Of a stretch of 64,000 bases of DNA, positions 45,627 to 53,465 are shown in pieces. The stretch comes from JBGQOJ01 sp052119585 (GTDB lineage: Bacteria; Pseudomonadota; Alphaproteobacteria; Rhodobacterales; Rhodobacteraceae). The stretch's first letter is position 1. Every line of letters starts with the position of its first letter. The stretch lies in NCBI RefSeq assembly GCF_052119585.1, contig NZ_JBGQOJ010000002.1, positions 248,001 to 312,000 of the forward strand, given 5' to 3'. Under the pieces are notes generated by a model. The model made no database searches. It had not been told where the DNA came from and was given only the letters and a program-made list of their open reading frames with translations. A program made the position numbers and the translations under genes.

Positions 45627-47174
45627 TCAACGGGCCTTGAACAAACTGCCCAAAATGCCACGGACAATGCGGCGGCCTGTCGTGCCTGTCAGCTCTTTCA
45701 GCACGGTCTTGCCCATTTGTTCGCCAAAGCTGGGGGTCGATGCGGTTCTGCTGCGCGTGGTGGTTTTTGTGCTGCCGCCGTCATAGCGGCGCGCGGATCT
45801 GAACTCGCGCTCGTCTTCCTTCAGCTTTGCTTCGGCCGCGTCCGCCTCTTCGGCGGCTTTTGCGGCCGCTTCGGACCGTTTCGACAGGATCTCGAACGCA
45901 CTTTCGCGGTCCAGAAGGGTTTCGTATTTTCCGGCAACAGGGGATGCGGCGCGCACCGCGCGACGGACATCGTCCGAGATCGGGCCAAGCTGGCTGCCGG
46001 GTGGGCGGATCAATGTGCGCTCGACCATGCCCGGAACCCCTTTTTTCTCGAGCATCGACGTCACGGCCTCGCCCACCCCAACTTCGCGGATCGCGTCCTC
46101 GGTCGAAAACCGCGGATTGTCGCGGTAGGTTTGCGCGGCAAGGCGCAGTTGTTTCTGGTCTTTTGCGGTAAAGGCCCGTAGCGCGTGTTGCACGCGGTTT
46201 CCCAACTGCCCCAGAATATCCTCTGGCACGTCATCGGGGTTCTGGGTGACAAAGTAGATGCCAACGCCCTTTGACCGGATCAGGCGCGCGACCTGCTCGA
46301 CCTTGTCGACCAGGGGTTTTGGCGCTCCGTCGAACAAAAGATGCGCCTCGTCGAAGAAGAACACCAGCTTGGGCTTGTCCAGATCGCCGACCTCTGGCAG
46401 CTCTTCGAACAGCTCTGACAGCATCCATAGCAGAAAGGTGGAATAAAGCTTGGGCGCCGACATCAGCTGGTCGGCGGCAAGGATATTGATCCGCCCGCGC
46501 CCGTCCGGGTCGACCTGCATCATATCCGCAAGGTCCAGCGCGGGTTCGCCGAACAGCTTTGCGCCGCCCTGATTTTCCAGCACAAGAAGCCGGCGCTGGA
46601 TTGTGCCTATCGATGCGGATGACACATTGCCATACCGCAGGGTCAATGTGTCGGCGTTCTCGCCGACCCAGACCAGAAGCGCCTGAAGATCACGCAGGTC
46701 AAGCAGGGGAAGTCCCTCCTCGTCGGAAACGCGGAAGGCAATGTTCAGCACGCCCTCTTGCGCCTCGGACAATTCCAGAAGGCGGGCCAGCAGCAATGGC
46801 CCCATGTCCGAAACCGTTGTGCGCACCGGATGGCCGGACACGCCGAACAGATCCCAGAACGTCACTGGAAATGCGCTGTAGGTGTAATCGGAAAAGCCGA
46901 TCTTTTCGGCGCGGAGTGCAAAAGCCTCGTGCAGCTTCTGGTCCGCCCGGCCAGAGGCGGCAAGGCCGGACAAATCGCCTTTGACGTCTGACAGAAACAC
47001 CGGCACACCCGCAGCGGAAAATTCTTCTGCCATAATCTGCAATGTAACCGATTTGCCGGTGCCCGTCGCGCCTGCGATCAACCCGTGTCGGTTGGCATAG
47101 CCGAGCAACAGGCATTGAGGTTCGGCATAGGCCTCGCCGCCGCCACCAATGAAAATACGATCGGACACAGGCAC
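45627..47174 (-). CDS. HerA-like ATPase (DUF853, YjgR type)
   Basis: 515-residue P-loop ATPase. Walker A is AGATGTGKSVTLQ near residue 35, Walker B is KLVFFFDEAHLLFD near 270, and a GIYFVTQNPDDVPEDILGQLGNRVQHALRAFT stretch (read in segments) holds sensor and arginine-finger elements. The C-terminal 90 residues are charged and probably coiled or disordered. Related proteins act like HerA/FtsK-type translocases, but the YjgR subgroup has no settled role. Lone gene, convergent with gyrA. Confidence 0.85.
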   Translation of the reverse strand: MPVSDRIFIGGGGEAYAEPQCLLLGYANRHGLIAGATGTGKSVTLQIMAEEFSAAGVPVFLSDVKGDLSGLAASGRADQKLHEAFALRAEKIGFSDYTYSAFPVTFWDLFGVSGHPVRTTVSDMGPLLLARLLELSEAQEGVLNIAFRVSDEEGLPLLDLRDLQALLVWVGENADTLTLRYGNVSSASIGTIQRRLLVLENQGGAKLFGEPALDLADMMQVDPDGRGRINILAADQLMSAPKLYSTFLLWMLSELFEELPEVGDLDKPKLVFFFDEAHLLFDGAPKPLVDKVEQVARLIRSKGVGIYFVTQNPDDVPEDILGQLGNRVQHALRAFTAKDQKQLRLAAQTYRDNPRFSTEDAIREVGVGEAVTSMLEKKGVPGMVERTLIRPPGSQLGPISDDVRRAVRAASPVAGKYETLLDRESAFEILSKRSEAAAKAAEEADAAEAKLKEDEREFRSARRYDGGSTKTTTRSRTASTPSFGEQMGKTVLKELTGTTGRRIVRGILGSLFKAR

Positions 47175-47224
47175 ACTCCTTCTCGGAAAACATTCAGCGT
47201 CAAAATACAGTCTTAACTTCTATG

Positions 47225-47316
47225 TGCCAGCATTGATCTGTCGAAAGCGGAAAACTTCCATCGCTTTCGCCTTCCTCCCTGTCTGACTTGCCGCGCCCCA
47301 GTGGCGCGGCCTTTTT
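47225..47316 (+). ncRNA. Candidate small RNA 1
   Basis: Hairpin CGAAAGCG...CGCTTTCG (47242-47269, with inner GGAA/TTCC), then an unpaired CCTTCCTCCCTGTCTGACTT-like linker containing the anti-Shine-Dalgarno-like TCCTCCC, then the terminator GCCGCGCC-CCAGT-GGCGCGGC with TTTTT. The 5' end is uncertain. C/T-rich loops of this kind (CCUCC) are known in stress-induced Rhodobacter sRNAs, but no homology is claimed. Confidence 0.45.
47290..47316 (+). terminator. Terminator of candidate small RNA 1
   Basis: GCCGCGCC-CCAGT-GGCGCGGC, an 8-bp GC stem, followed by C and five T. It works on the plus strand only; the opposite strand has no T-tract after the stem. Confidence 0.8.
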
Positions 47317-47361
47317 ATCAAAAGGACAACCATCCCGAGGAAAAGGCGCATATTTTTAGTG

Positions 47362-47390
47362 TTGACGGATGTGATCCTTCGTCATAGCTT
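47362..47390 (+). promoter_or_regulatory. Promoter candidate for small RNA 2
   Basis: TTGACG at 47362-47367 and TAGCTT at 47385-47390 with a 17-nt spacer resemble a sigma-70 promoter with a good -35 and weak -10. Transcription would start about 47397, just before the second hairpin/terminator unit. Confidence 0.35.
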
Positions 47391-47396
47391 TCGGTG

Positions 47397-47467
47397 CAAT
47401 AAGTCGGCCAAGTCCGACAGGGAGACTAAATTGGAAAAAGGGTCCGGCGACGGATCCTTTTTTTATG
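47397..47467 (+). ncRNA. Candidate small RNA 2 or ialB leader
   Basis: About 70 nt: hairpin GTCGG-CCAAGT-CCGAC, a purine-rich linker with AGGGAG and TTGGAAAAA, then GGGTCCG-GCGA-CGGATCC with seven T. It could be a free small RNA or an attenuated leader of the IalB-family gene, whose start is 115 nt further on. Confidence 0.4.
47440..47467 (+). terminator. Terminator in the ialB upstream region
   Basis: GGGTCCG-GCGA-CGGATCC (7 bp with one G-T) followed by a run of T. The other strand also has five T after the stem, so it may work in both directions. Confidence 0.8.
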
Positions 47468-47581
47468 TCTGGCGGAAATCCGCCTTTCGGCGTGGCAGAT
47501 GACAGCGTTTCCCGCCTGACAGCGACCTGCACCCGTGCTAGACACCCAGTTGAAATCATCGGCAAATACAACGGAATACCA

Positions 47582-48232
47582 ATGACACACCTGTTCAAAA
47601 GCCTTTCCATTCTTGCATTGATTGCCTGCGCGGCACCTGCATTCTCGCAGGAAACGACCCCTGCTGCCGGGGCGACCACCACAGAGCCCAGCACAGAGAC
47701 CCCCACCGTTGAGGCGCCCGCTGTTGCGGACCCTCTGGCGCCAAACCTTGGTGAAGAGGTTGCCGCCGCGGATGCGCCGGGCACGACCTACACCAAAGCC
47801 GCCTTTGATGACTGGGATCTGCGCTGTATCCGCGTGGCCGAGGGCAAAGAACCCTGCCAGCTCTATCAGCTTCTGAAAGACCCGCAGGGCAATGCGGTTG
47901 CGGAAATCACCCTGTTCGGTCTGCCAGAAGGCAACGAGGCCGTTGCGGGTGCCACGATCATCACGCCGCTTGAAACCCTTCTGACCCAGCAGATCACGCT
48001 GTCCGTCGACGCCGGCGCGGGCAAGCGTTATCCGTTTTCATGGTGCAGCCAGATCGGATGTTTCGCCCGCATTGGCCTGACCAGCGGCGATATCGCGTCG
48101 TTCAAGAAGGGGGCTTCGGCCAAGCTGGTGATCGTTCCGGTTGCCGCTGCCGACCAGAAGGTCGAGCTGGGCGTGTCGCTGAAGGGGTTTACCGCCGGAT
48201 ATGACGCCGTGCTGGCCGAAGGCGCCAACTAA
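47582..48232 (+). CDS. Invasion-associated locus B (IalB) family protein
   Basis: 216-residue secreted protein. Signal peptide MTHLFKSLSILALIACAAPAFS is followed by a low-complexity Thr/Pro/Ala-rich stretch (about 25-60) and the IalB domain (about 65-216; FDDWDLRCIR, PCQLYQLLKDPQGNAVAEI, PFSWCSQIGCFARIGLT). Four cysteines match the two disulfides expected in the family. The open frame extends 39 codons upstream, but the signal peptide fixes the start at 47582. In Bartonella IalB is linked to erythrocyte invasion; in free-living roseobacters the role is unknown. Confidence 0.88.
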   Translation: MTHLFKSLSILALIACAAPAFSQETTPAAGATTTEPSTETPTVEAPAVADPLAPNLGEEVAAADAPGTTYTKAAFDDWDLRCIRVAEGKEPCQLYQLLKDPQGNAVAEITLFGLPEGNEAVAGATIITPLETLLTQQITLSVDAGAGKRYPFSWCSQIGCFARIGLTSGDIASFKKGASAKLVIVPVAAADQKVELGVSLKGFTAGYDAVLAEGAN

Positions 48233-48254
48233 GTCAAACCAGATTACTTACGGT

Positions 48255-48291
48255 AATAACGCCACCCCTTCAGGGTGGCGTTATTTATTTT
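48255..48291 (+). terminator. Terminator between ialB and the FabF-like gene
   Basis: AATAACGCCACCC-CTTCA-GGGTGGCGTTATT, a perfect 13-bp stem followed by a T-rich tail, 22 nt after the IalB-family stop. It also separates it from the convergent FabF-like gene. Confidence 0.9.
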
Positions 48292-48316
48292 AAACCAGTA
48301 ACTTACGCCAGTGTCT

Positions 48317-49525
48317 TCAGAACTTTTTCAAGGCCAGAACAGCGTTCAGTCCGCCAAAGGCGAAGGCGTTGGTCAACACCACATCCACCTTTGCATCCCG
48401 CGCCACATTCGGCACCACGTCCAGGGCGCATTCCGGGTCCGGTTCTTCGTAGCCGATGGTGGGCGCAATAACCCCGTCGCGCAGGGCCATGATGCACGCC
48501 AACAGCTCTACCGCGCCGGTGCCGCCGATCAGATGCCCGTGCATGGATTTTGTCGAGGATATCATCAGCCGGTCGGCGTGATGGCCGAACACATCGGCCA
48601 CAGCGGCGCATTCGGTTTTGTCGTTGGCCGCCGTGCCGGTGCCGTGGGCGTTGATATACCCCACCTGATCGCGGTTGATCCCCGCATCCGACATCGCGCC
48701 GGCGATGGCGCGCGCAGCGCCCTGTTTGGACGGCATTACGATATCCGACGCATCGGATGTCATGGCAAAGCCGATCACCTCTGCCAGAATATCGGCGCCA
48801 CGGGCGATGGCGTGGTCGTAGTCCTCGAACACGAAAATCGCCGCGCCCTCTCCCTGGACCATGCCGTTGCGGTTGGCCGAAAACGGGCGGCAGGCGTCCC
48901 TGGACATGACGCGCAACCCTTCCCATGCCTTGACTCCGCCAAAGCACAGCATGGATTCCGACCCGCCCGTCACCATCACGCGGGCCATGCCCATACGGAC
49001 CATGTTGAACGCCTGCCCCATGGCGTGATTGGACGAGGCACAGGCCGTCGCCACGGTATAGCTGGGCCCCTTGAGATTGTATTCCATGCTGACGTGGCTG
49101 GCCGCCGCATTGTTCATCAATTTGGGCACAACAAAGGGATGAACCCGGTTCTTTCCCTCTTCGTAGACGGTGCGGTAGTTTTCATCCCATGTGTTCACGC
49201 CACCGCCCGCAGTGCCCAACACAACGCCGGATTTGATCGCAAGCTCGCCATTGAAGGTCAGGCCGGATTGCCCGATCGCCTCTTTCGCGGCCAGCAAAGT
49301 GAACTGGGTGAACCGGTCGTAAAGCGAGATTTGCTGACGGTTGAAATGGGTTTCCGCCTCGTATCCACGCACCTGCCCCGCGATGCGGATCGACAGGCGT
49401 TCGACATCGCGGATGTCCAGCGTGCCGATGCCGCAACGGCCTTCGCGCATCGCTTCCATTGTGGTGGCGACCGAATGGCCAAGCGCATTTATCGTGCCCG
49501 AACCGGTGATGACAACGCGCTTCAT
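48317..49525 (-). CDS. Beta-ketoacyl-ACP synthase (FabF/NodE type)
   Basis: 402-residue condensing enzyme that elongates acyl chains on ACP. The catalytic triad is present: Cys162 in ATACASSNHA, His in NAHGTGTAANDKTE and His in SMHGHLIGGTGA. Its ATG overlaps the stop of a dedicated acyl carrier protein gene, and lpxD lies just upstream, so I read it as part of a special acyl-chain supply for the envelope rather than housekeeping FabF. Confidence 0.9.
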   Translation of the reverse strand: MKRVVITGSGTINALGHSVATTMEAMREGRCGIGTLDIRDVERLSIRIAGQVRGYEAETHFNRQQISLYDRFTQFTLLAAKEAIGQSGLTFNGELAIKSGVVLGTAGGGVNTWDENYRTVYEEGKNRVHPFVVPKLMNNAAASHVSMEYNLKGPSYTVATACASSNHAMGQAFNMVRMGMARVMVTGGSESMLCFGGVKAWEGLRVMSRDACRPFSANRNGMVQGEGAAIFVFEDYDHAIARGADILAEVIGFAMTSDASDIVMPSKQGAARAIAGAMSDAGINRDQVGYINAHGTGTAANDKTECAAVADVFGHHADRLMISSTKSMHGHLIGGTGAVELLACIMALRDGVIAPTIGYEEPDPECALDVVPNVARDAKVDVVLTNAFAFGGLNAVLALKKF

Positions 49526-49776
49526 GCGCCGGAAACCAGCCCTTCGACCGCCTTTACGATCGAGGCGACAGATGAAATGTCGAACCCGCTTTCGGATGGA
49601 TCATTGGCGTTGAATGGCACTGTGATATCAAAGGCTTCTTCGATGGCAAAGATGGATTCCACCAGCCCCAGACTGTCGATCCCGAGATCCTCCAATGTGG
49701 CGGCCATCGTGACGTCGCCGATGTCCAGAACGGCCTGCTCGGCAATAATCTCGATCACCTTGTCCTTGACGTTCAT
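49522..49776 (-). CDS. Acyl carrier protein
   Basis: 84-residue ACP with the phosphopantetheine attachment Ser35 in LGIDSLGLVE and the acidic helix II. It differs from housekeeping AcpP by an insertion-like loop near residues 55-65 (FNANDPSESGFD). GGGA-type SD precedes the ATG. It lies between lpxD (35 nt) and the FabF-like gene (4-bp overlap), which suggests a specialised ACP carrying the acyl group used here. Confidence 0.9.
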   Translation of the reverse strand: MNVKDKVIEIIAEQAVLDIGDVTMAATLEDLGIDSLGLVESIFAIEEAFDITVPFNANDPSESGFDISSVASIVKAVEGLVSGA

Positions 49777-49811
49777 TGGTCCCTATTCCCTTGCGCAAAG
49801 CGTGGTCGCAT

Positions 49812-50903
49812 TTAGTCACTATGATCCGATTTTGAAACTGTTTTTTGAAGTTCTGCGACACTTCGGAACAATCGTGGCAAACGCCGCAGATTTTTCATCG
49901 CTTCGACATGGGTTTCCATCTTCATCGCGGGGCTGCCCAGCAAAACCCGTCCCGCAGGGGCATTGCTGAAAATCTTGGTCGCACCGCCCGCAATCACATC
50001 GTCGCCGACAAAAATATTGTCGCTGACGCCGCATTGCCCGCCCAGAACAACGCGGTTTCCGATCCGGCTGGACCCTGCGATACCGACCTGACCGCACAGC
50101 AGGCAATCCTCGCCGACCTGCACATTGTGTCCGATGTGCACAAGGTTATCAAGCTTGGTGCCGCGCCCGATACGGGTTGCGCGGATGGTGCCGCGATCAA
50201 TGGTGCCATTCGCGCCGATCTCGACATCGTCGCCGATTTCGACCCCACCCAGCGAATGAATGCGCGTCCAGCTTTGCGCCTGCACATCCCCCTGATGCCC
50301 AAGGCTTTCGCGCGCCTTTTCGACACCGGATTTTTCCGGTGTGACAAAGGAAAACCCGTCCGCGCCGACAACCGCCCCGGGTTGCGCGATAAAGCGATCG
50401 CCGATCAGAACCCGCGCGCCGATCCGCACGCCTTGCAGCAGCAGCGCATCGTCACCGATCCGCGCCTGTTCCGCGATGCTGACATGGCTTGCGATGCGGG
50501 CATTCGCGCCAATCTGCGCGTCGCGGCCAATCACCACAAAGGGGCCGATCGCCGCACCGATGCCGATTTTGGCGGTCGGATGAATAATCGCCATAGGGTG
50601 GATTCCGGCCTCCAGTTCGGGGCCGGGGTCCAGCAGTCTGGTCAGGCCGGACATGGCGTAGCGCGGGCGCGGCACGAAAATCGCCGCCTCCAGCCCAAGG
50701 GCCTGCCAATCGGCCCCGTCCCACAGGATGGCCGCACGGGCCTGACCCTGCGCCAGACCGCCCGCATATTTCGGGTCCATCGCCAGCGCCAGATCATCCG
50801 GCCCGGCGGTTGCGGGCTCTGCCGCGCGGCTGACTGTCACATCGACGGCGCCAAAGGCTGTCGCCCCAAGCGCCGCCGCAATATCCTTGATCGTGTGGCC
50901 CAT
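49812..50903 (-). CDS. lpxD: LpxD-like UDP-3-O-acylglucosamine N-acyltransferase
   Basis: 363-residue left-handed beta-helix acyltransferase of lipid A synthesis, adding the N-linked 3-hydroxyacyl chain from acyl-ACP. The N-terminal uridine-binding domain (about 1-100) precedes hexapeptide repeats; NLVHIGHNVQVGEDC carries the catalytic His equivalent. A GFSFVTPEKSG segment matches the LpxD substrate loop. Its neighbours are not the usual lpxA/fabZ/lpxB, but an ACP and a condensing enzyme, so it could be a second LpxD paralogue; this needs the rest of the genome. Confidence 0.85.
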   Translation of the reverse strand: MGHTIKDIAAALGATAFGAVDVTVSRAAEPATAGPDDLALAMDPKYAGGLAQGQARAAILWDGADWQALGLEAAIFVPRPRYAMSGLTRLLDPGPELEAGIHPMAIIHPTAKIGIGAAIGPFVVIGRDAQIGANARIASHVSIAEQARIGDDALLLQGVRIGARVLIGDRFIAQPGAVVGADGFSFVTPEKSGVEKARESLGHQGDVQAQSWTRIHSLGGVEIGDDVEIGANGTIDRGTIRATRIGRGTKLDNLVHIGHNVQVGEDCLLCGQVGIAGSSRIGNRVVLGGQCGVSDNIFVGDDVIAGGATKIFSNAPAGRVLLGSPAMKMETHVEAMKNLRRLPRLFRSVAELQKTVSKSDHSD

Positions 50904-50931
50904 GACCTACCCCTGTTCTATGGGGCTGGAT

Positions 50932-52545
50932 TTAACCCTGAATAGCCCGCAGCGCTACCCCGGCCTTGGCCAGTGCCGCGAATATCGCAGCGTCACGCCC
51001 GTAAATGTCGCGGCGATAGTTCATCTGGCCTTTCGGGCTGGTCCAAGCCGTCCGGTAATCAATGTGAACCGGCAGCGGTGGGTCAAGTGCCACAACGGAT
51101 TCTACGCCGGTTTTCAGATGCGACTTGAAAAGGCCCTGCGGATCACTGGTTTGTTGCGACAGCAGCGCATAGGCAAAATCAAAGGGATCGGCAAGCCGCA
51201 CGCAGCCATGGCTGAACGCCCGCACTTCCCGCCCGAACAGATTCTTTGACGGGGTGTCATGCAGATAGATGTTGTATTTGTTCGGGAACATGAACTTCAC
51301 CAGACCCAGCGCGTTGCCATCGCTTGGCGGCTGTTTCAGGTTAAAGGGAAATGTCTTTGCCGAATATTGCGCAAAATTCACCGCGCCACGGCTGACCACC
51401 CGACCCTGCCCGTCGACGACTTTCAGGTGGCTGACCGCATTCGGGTTTTTTTGCAGCAGTGGCAGGTATTCCTTAATGGTGATCGAGCGCGGAACATTCC
51501 AGCTTGGGTTGATCACCATGAATTCCATCACGTCCGAAAATTCGGGCGTGCGCGTGTCAGAGGCGTTCTTGCCCACCACGCTGCGGGTCTGGAACTCAAC
51601 CTTGCCGTTGTTGACGATTTTGGCGGTGAAATCGGTGATGTTCACCAGAACATGGCGCTTGCCCAAGGGCTGGTTCATCCAGCGCTCGCGCTCCATCGCG
51701 ACGATGACCGACTGAAGGCGGGCCTCGAGTGGCGTGTTGATTTCCACCATCGTCCCCTCGCCCGCGACGCCGTCGGGATTCAGGCCGTTGTCCAGTTGGA
51801 ACTGCTGAACCGCCCCTTGTATCGCCGCATCGTAGGTCTGGGTGGCGCTGCGTCGCAGATAGCCCATGGCGCCCAAACGGTCACGCAAGGCCACGACGGG
51901 CTGGCCCGACTGGCCCGGTTTCAGCGCCTTCGCCCCGACAGAGGCCCCGAAGCCACCCTTTGTCAGCAGGCGCTCCATCGTCATTTTCTCTTTCATCAAC
52001 CGCAGGTATTCGGGCGACGCCGGCGGCAGGGACCGGATGAAACCGGCAGGAGAGCTTTTGACCAAGGCCGCCAGTGTTTGCGCGCGGTCGCGCAGCGGCA
52101 CGATGCGGACGATGCCGCTATCCACCTTGGACGGTGCCAGAACGCCGGTCTGCACGTCTGTCGCATATTGCAGGAACTGGCGGCTCAACTCGACCTCCAG
52201 AAGACCCATGTCGCGGTTCGATGTCGCGGATTTGACCCGCGCCATGATTTGGGCCGGATCGTAGCGTTTGGCCGGAAGACCGTGATCGTCCGCCTTCGCC
52301 GCTGCGGCAATGAATGCTTTGAGCCGAGAGCTGTTTTTGCCAGCGCCCGTCCATATGCCATTGTAATCGTTTGCTTTATAAAATGCGGCCAAGGCCGGAT
52401 CTTTTGCAGCCGCTTCCGCCACGGCCTGTTTGAATGCGGTGACCTGGGCGCTGGCAGGCGCTGCGGTCAGGGTCAGCGCCATTATCACCGCAAGAACTGC
52501 GGAAAGGATCGGCACGGCCCGAAAAATCTTGGTCGAAAACGTCAT
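50932..52545 (-). CDS. L,D-transpeptidase (YcbB/LdtD type)
   Basis: 537-residue periplasmic murein cross-linking enzyme. Signal peptide/anchor at the N-terminus (MTFSTKIFRAVPILSAVLAVI ending ASA), a scaffold domain, a peptidoglycan-binding segment (LRDRLGAMGYL...FQLDNGLNPDGV, about 260-310) and the YkuD catalytic domain with SHGCVRL (Cys448). SD GGGGGAAATA supports the start at 52545; the frame extends upstream without meaning. Only 28 nt separate it from lpxD, so one envelope transcript is plausible. Confidence 0.92.
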   Translation of the reverse strand: MTFSTKIFRAVPILSAVLAVIMALTLTAAPASAQVTAFKQAVAEAAAKDPALAAFYKANDYNGIWTGAGKNSSRLKAFIAAAAKADDHGLPAKRYDPAQIMARVKSATSNRDMGLLEVELSRQFLQYATDVQTGVLAPSKVDSGIVRIVPLRDRAQTLAALVKSSPAGFIRSLPPASPEYLRLMKEKMTMERLLTKGGFGASVGAKALKPGQSGQPVVALRDRLGAMGYLRRSATQTYDAAIQGAVQQFQLDNGLNPDGVAGEGTMVEINTPLEARLQSVIVAMERERWMNQPLGKRHVLVNITDFTAKIVNNGKVEFQTRSVVGKNASDTRTPEFSDVMEFMVINPSWNVPRSITIKEYLPLLQKNPNAVSHLKVVDGQGRVVSRGAVNFAQYSAKTFPFNLKQPPSDGNALGLVKFMFPNKYNIYLHDTPSKNLFGREVRAFSHGCVRLADPFDFAYALLSQQTSDPQGLFKSHLKTGVESVVALDPPLPVHIDYRTAWTSPKGQMNYRRDIYGRDAAIFAALAKAGVALRAIQG

Positions 52546-52865
52546 TATTTCCCCCGAAAACAAGGTAAATTCACCACTGTGTTGCCGAAAGACAATCAGT
52601 GAAAGGTCATCACAAGTCCACCTGCATTTACCTTGATTTTCCGCCTGTTGCCCAATCGCTTCAATCTGTTCACGAAACATGTTCCGTTCCTCGCGTTCCA
52701 TCACATTAAGCAGATTCTCGCCGATTTTCCTTGAGTTGGAACAGGACCGCCAATCTGGCCTTGGTTCGCGAATCAACATGTGCAATAAAGTTCCAACATT
52801 TGGGGATAAAGTCGGAAAAGCCGCAAAAGCGGCATCGGGCAGAATGACGGGACAGGCGCCTAGCA

Positions 52866-53435
52866 ATGACAACTACGACATCAACTGGCTTTTCCAGACG
52901 AGCGCTTTTGGGCGCATTCGCAGCAACCGCCGTTATGGCAGCTCCAAGCTTTTCCAGGGCCGCTGGCTTTTTGCGCGGTGCAGGCGACATCCGGCGCATC
53001 AAGATGTATTCGGGCCGGACCGGTGAAAACCTTGATATGATCTACTGGGTTGACGGCGATTATGTTCGCGAGGCCCTGACCGAGATCAACCACTTCATGC
53101 GCGACTGGCGTCGGGACGAAGCGGTAAAAATGGACCCCCGCACGATTGACATCATGGCCGCCTCGCACAGCCTTCTTGGTATCAAAGAGCCCTACCTGCT
53201 CTTGTCCGGCTACCGGTCTCCGGCGACGAATGCGATGTTGCGCAGCAAGTCCAAGGGCGTTGCTCGGAATTCGTTGCACATGGTGGGCCAGGCTGCCGAC
53301 CTGCGCCTCGCGTCGCGTTCTGTCAATCAAATGGCCAAGGCGGCGGCGTCCTGTTCCGCAGGTGGCGTTGGCCGCTATCCGCGCTCGAACTTCGTCCACA
53401 TGGACTGCGGACCGATCCGCACCTGGGGCGGCTAA
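52866..53435 (+). CDS. DUF882/YcbK-type murein peptidase (M15 family)
   Basis: 189-residue exported peptidase with a Tat-like signal (TGFSRRALLGAFAATAVMA). The zinc-ligand pattern is in SLHMVGQAADLRL (His and Asp) and FVHMDCGP (His). The family cleaves peptidoglycan peptide links. It is divergent from the L,D-transpeptidase, just as ycbK neighbours ycbB in enterobacteria, suggesting joint work on the cell wall. Confidence 0.88.
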   Translation: MTTTTSTGFSRRALLGAFAATAVMAAPSFSRAAGFLRGAGDIRRIKMYSGRTGENLDMIYWVDGDYVREALTEINHFMRDWRRDEAVKMDPRTIDIMAASHSLLGIKEPYLLLSGYRSPATNAMLRSKSKGVARNSLHMVGQAADLRLASRSVNQMAKAAASCSAGGVGRYPRSNFVHMDCGPIRTWGG

Positions 53436-53465
53436 CAGCCCGCACCCCGAAGTCGGCATTCGCCG

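Larger units (their letters stand above)
47175..47581 (+). other. Structured 407-nt gap with two terminator-ended units
   Basis: No ORF with coding character. On the plus strand there are two complete rho-independent terminators (47290-47316 and 47440-47467) although no plus-strand protein gene ends here. Each is preceded by a smaller hairpin and a single-stranded linker, the layout of Hfq-type small RNAs. The last 100 nt should carry the ialB-family promoter. Confidence 0.6.
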
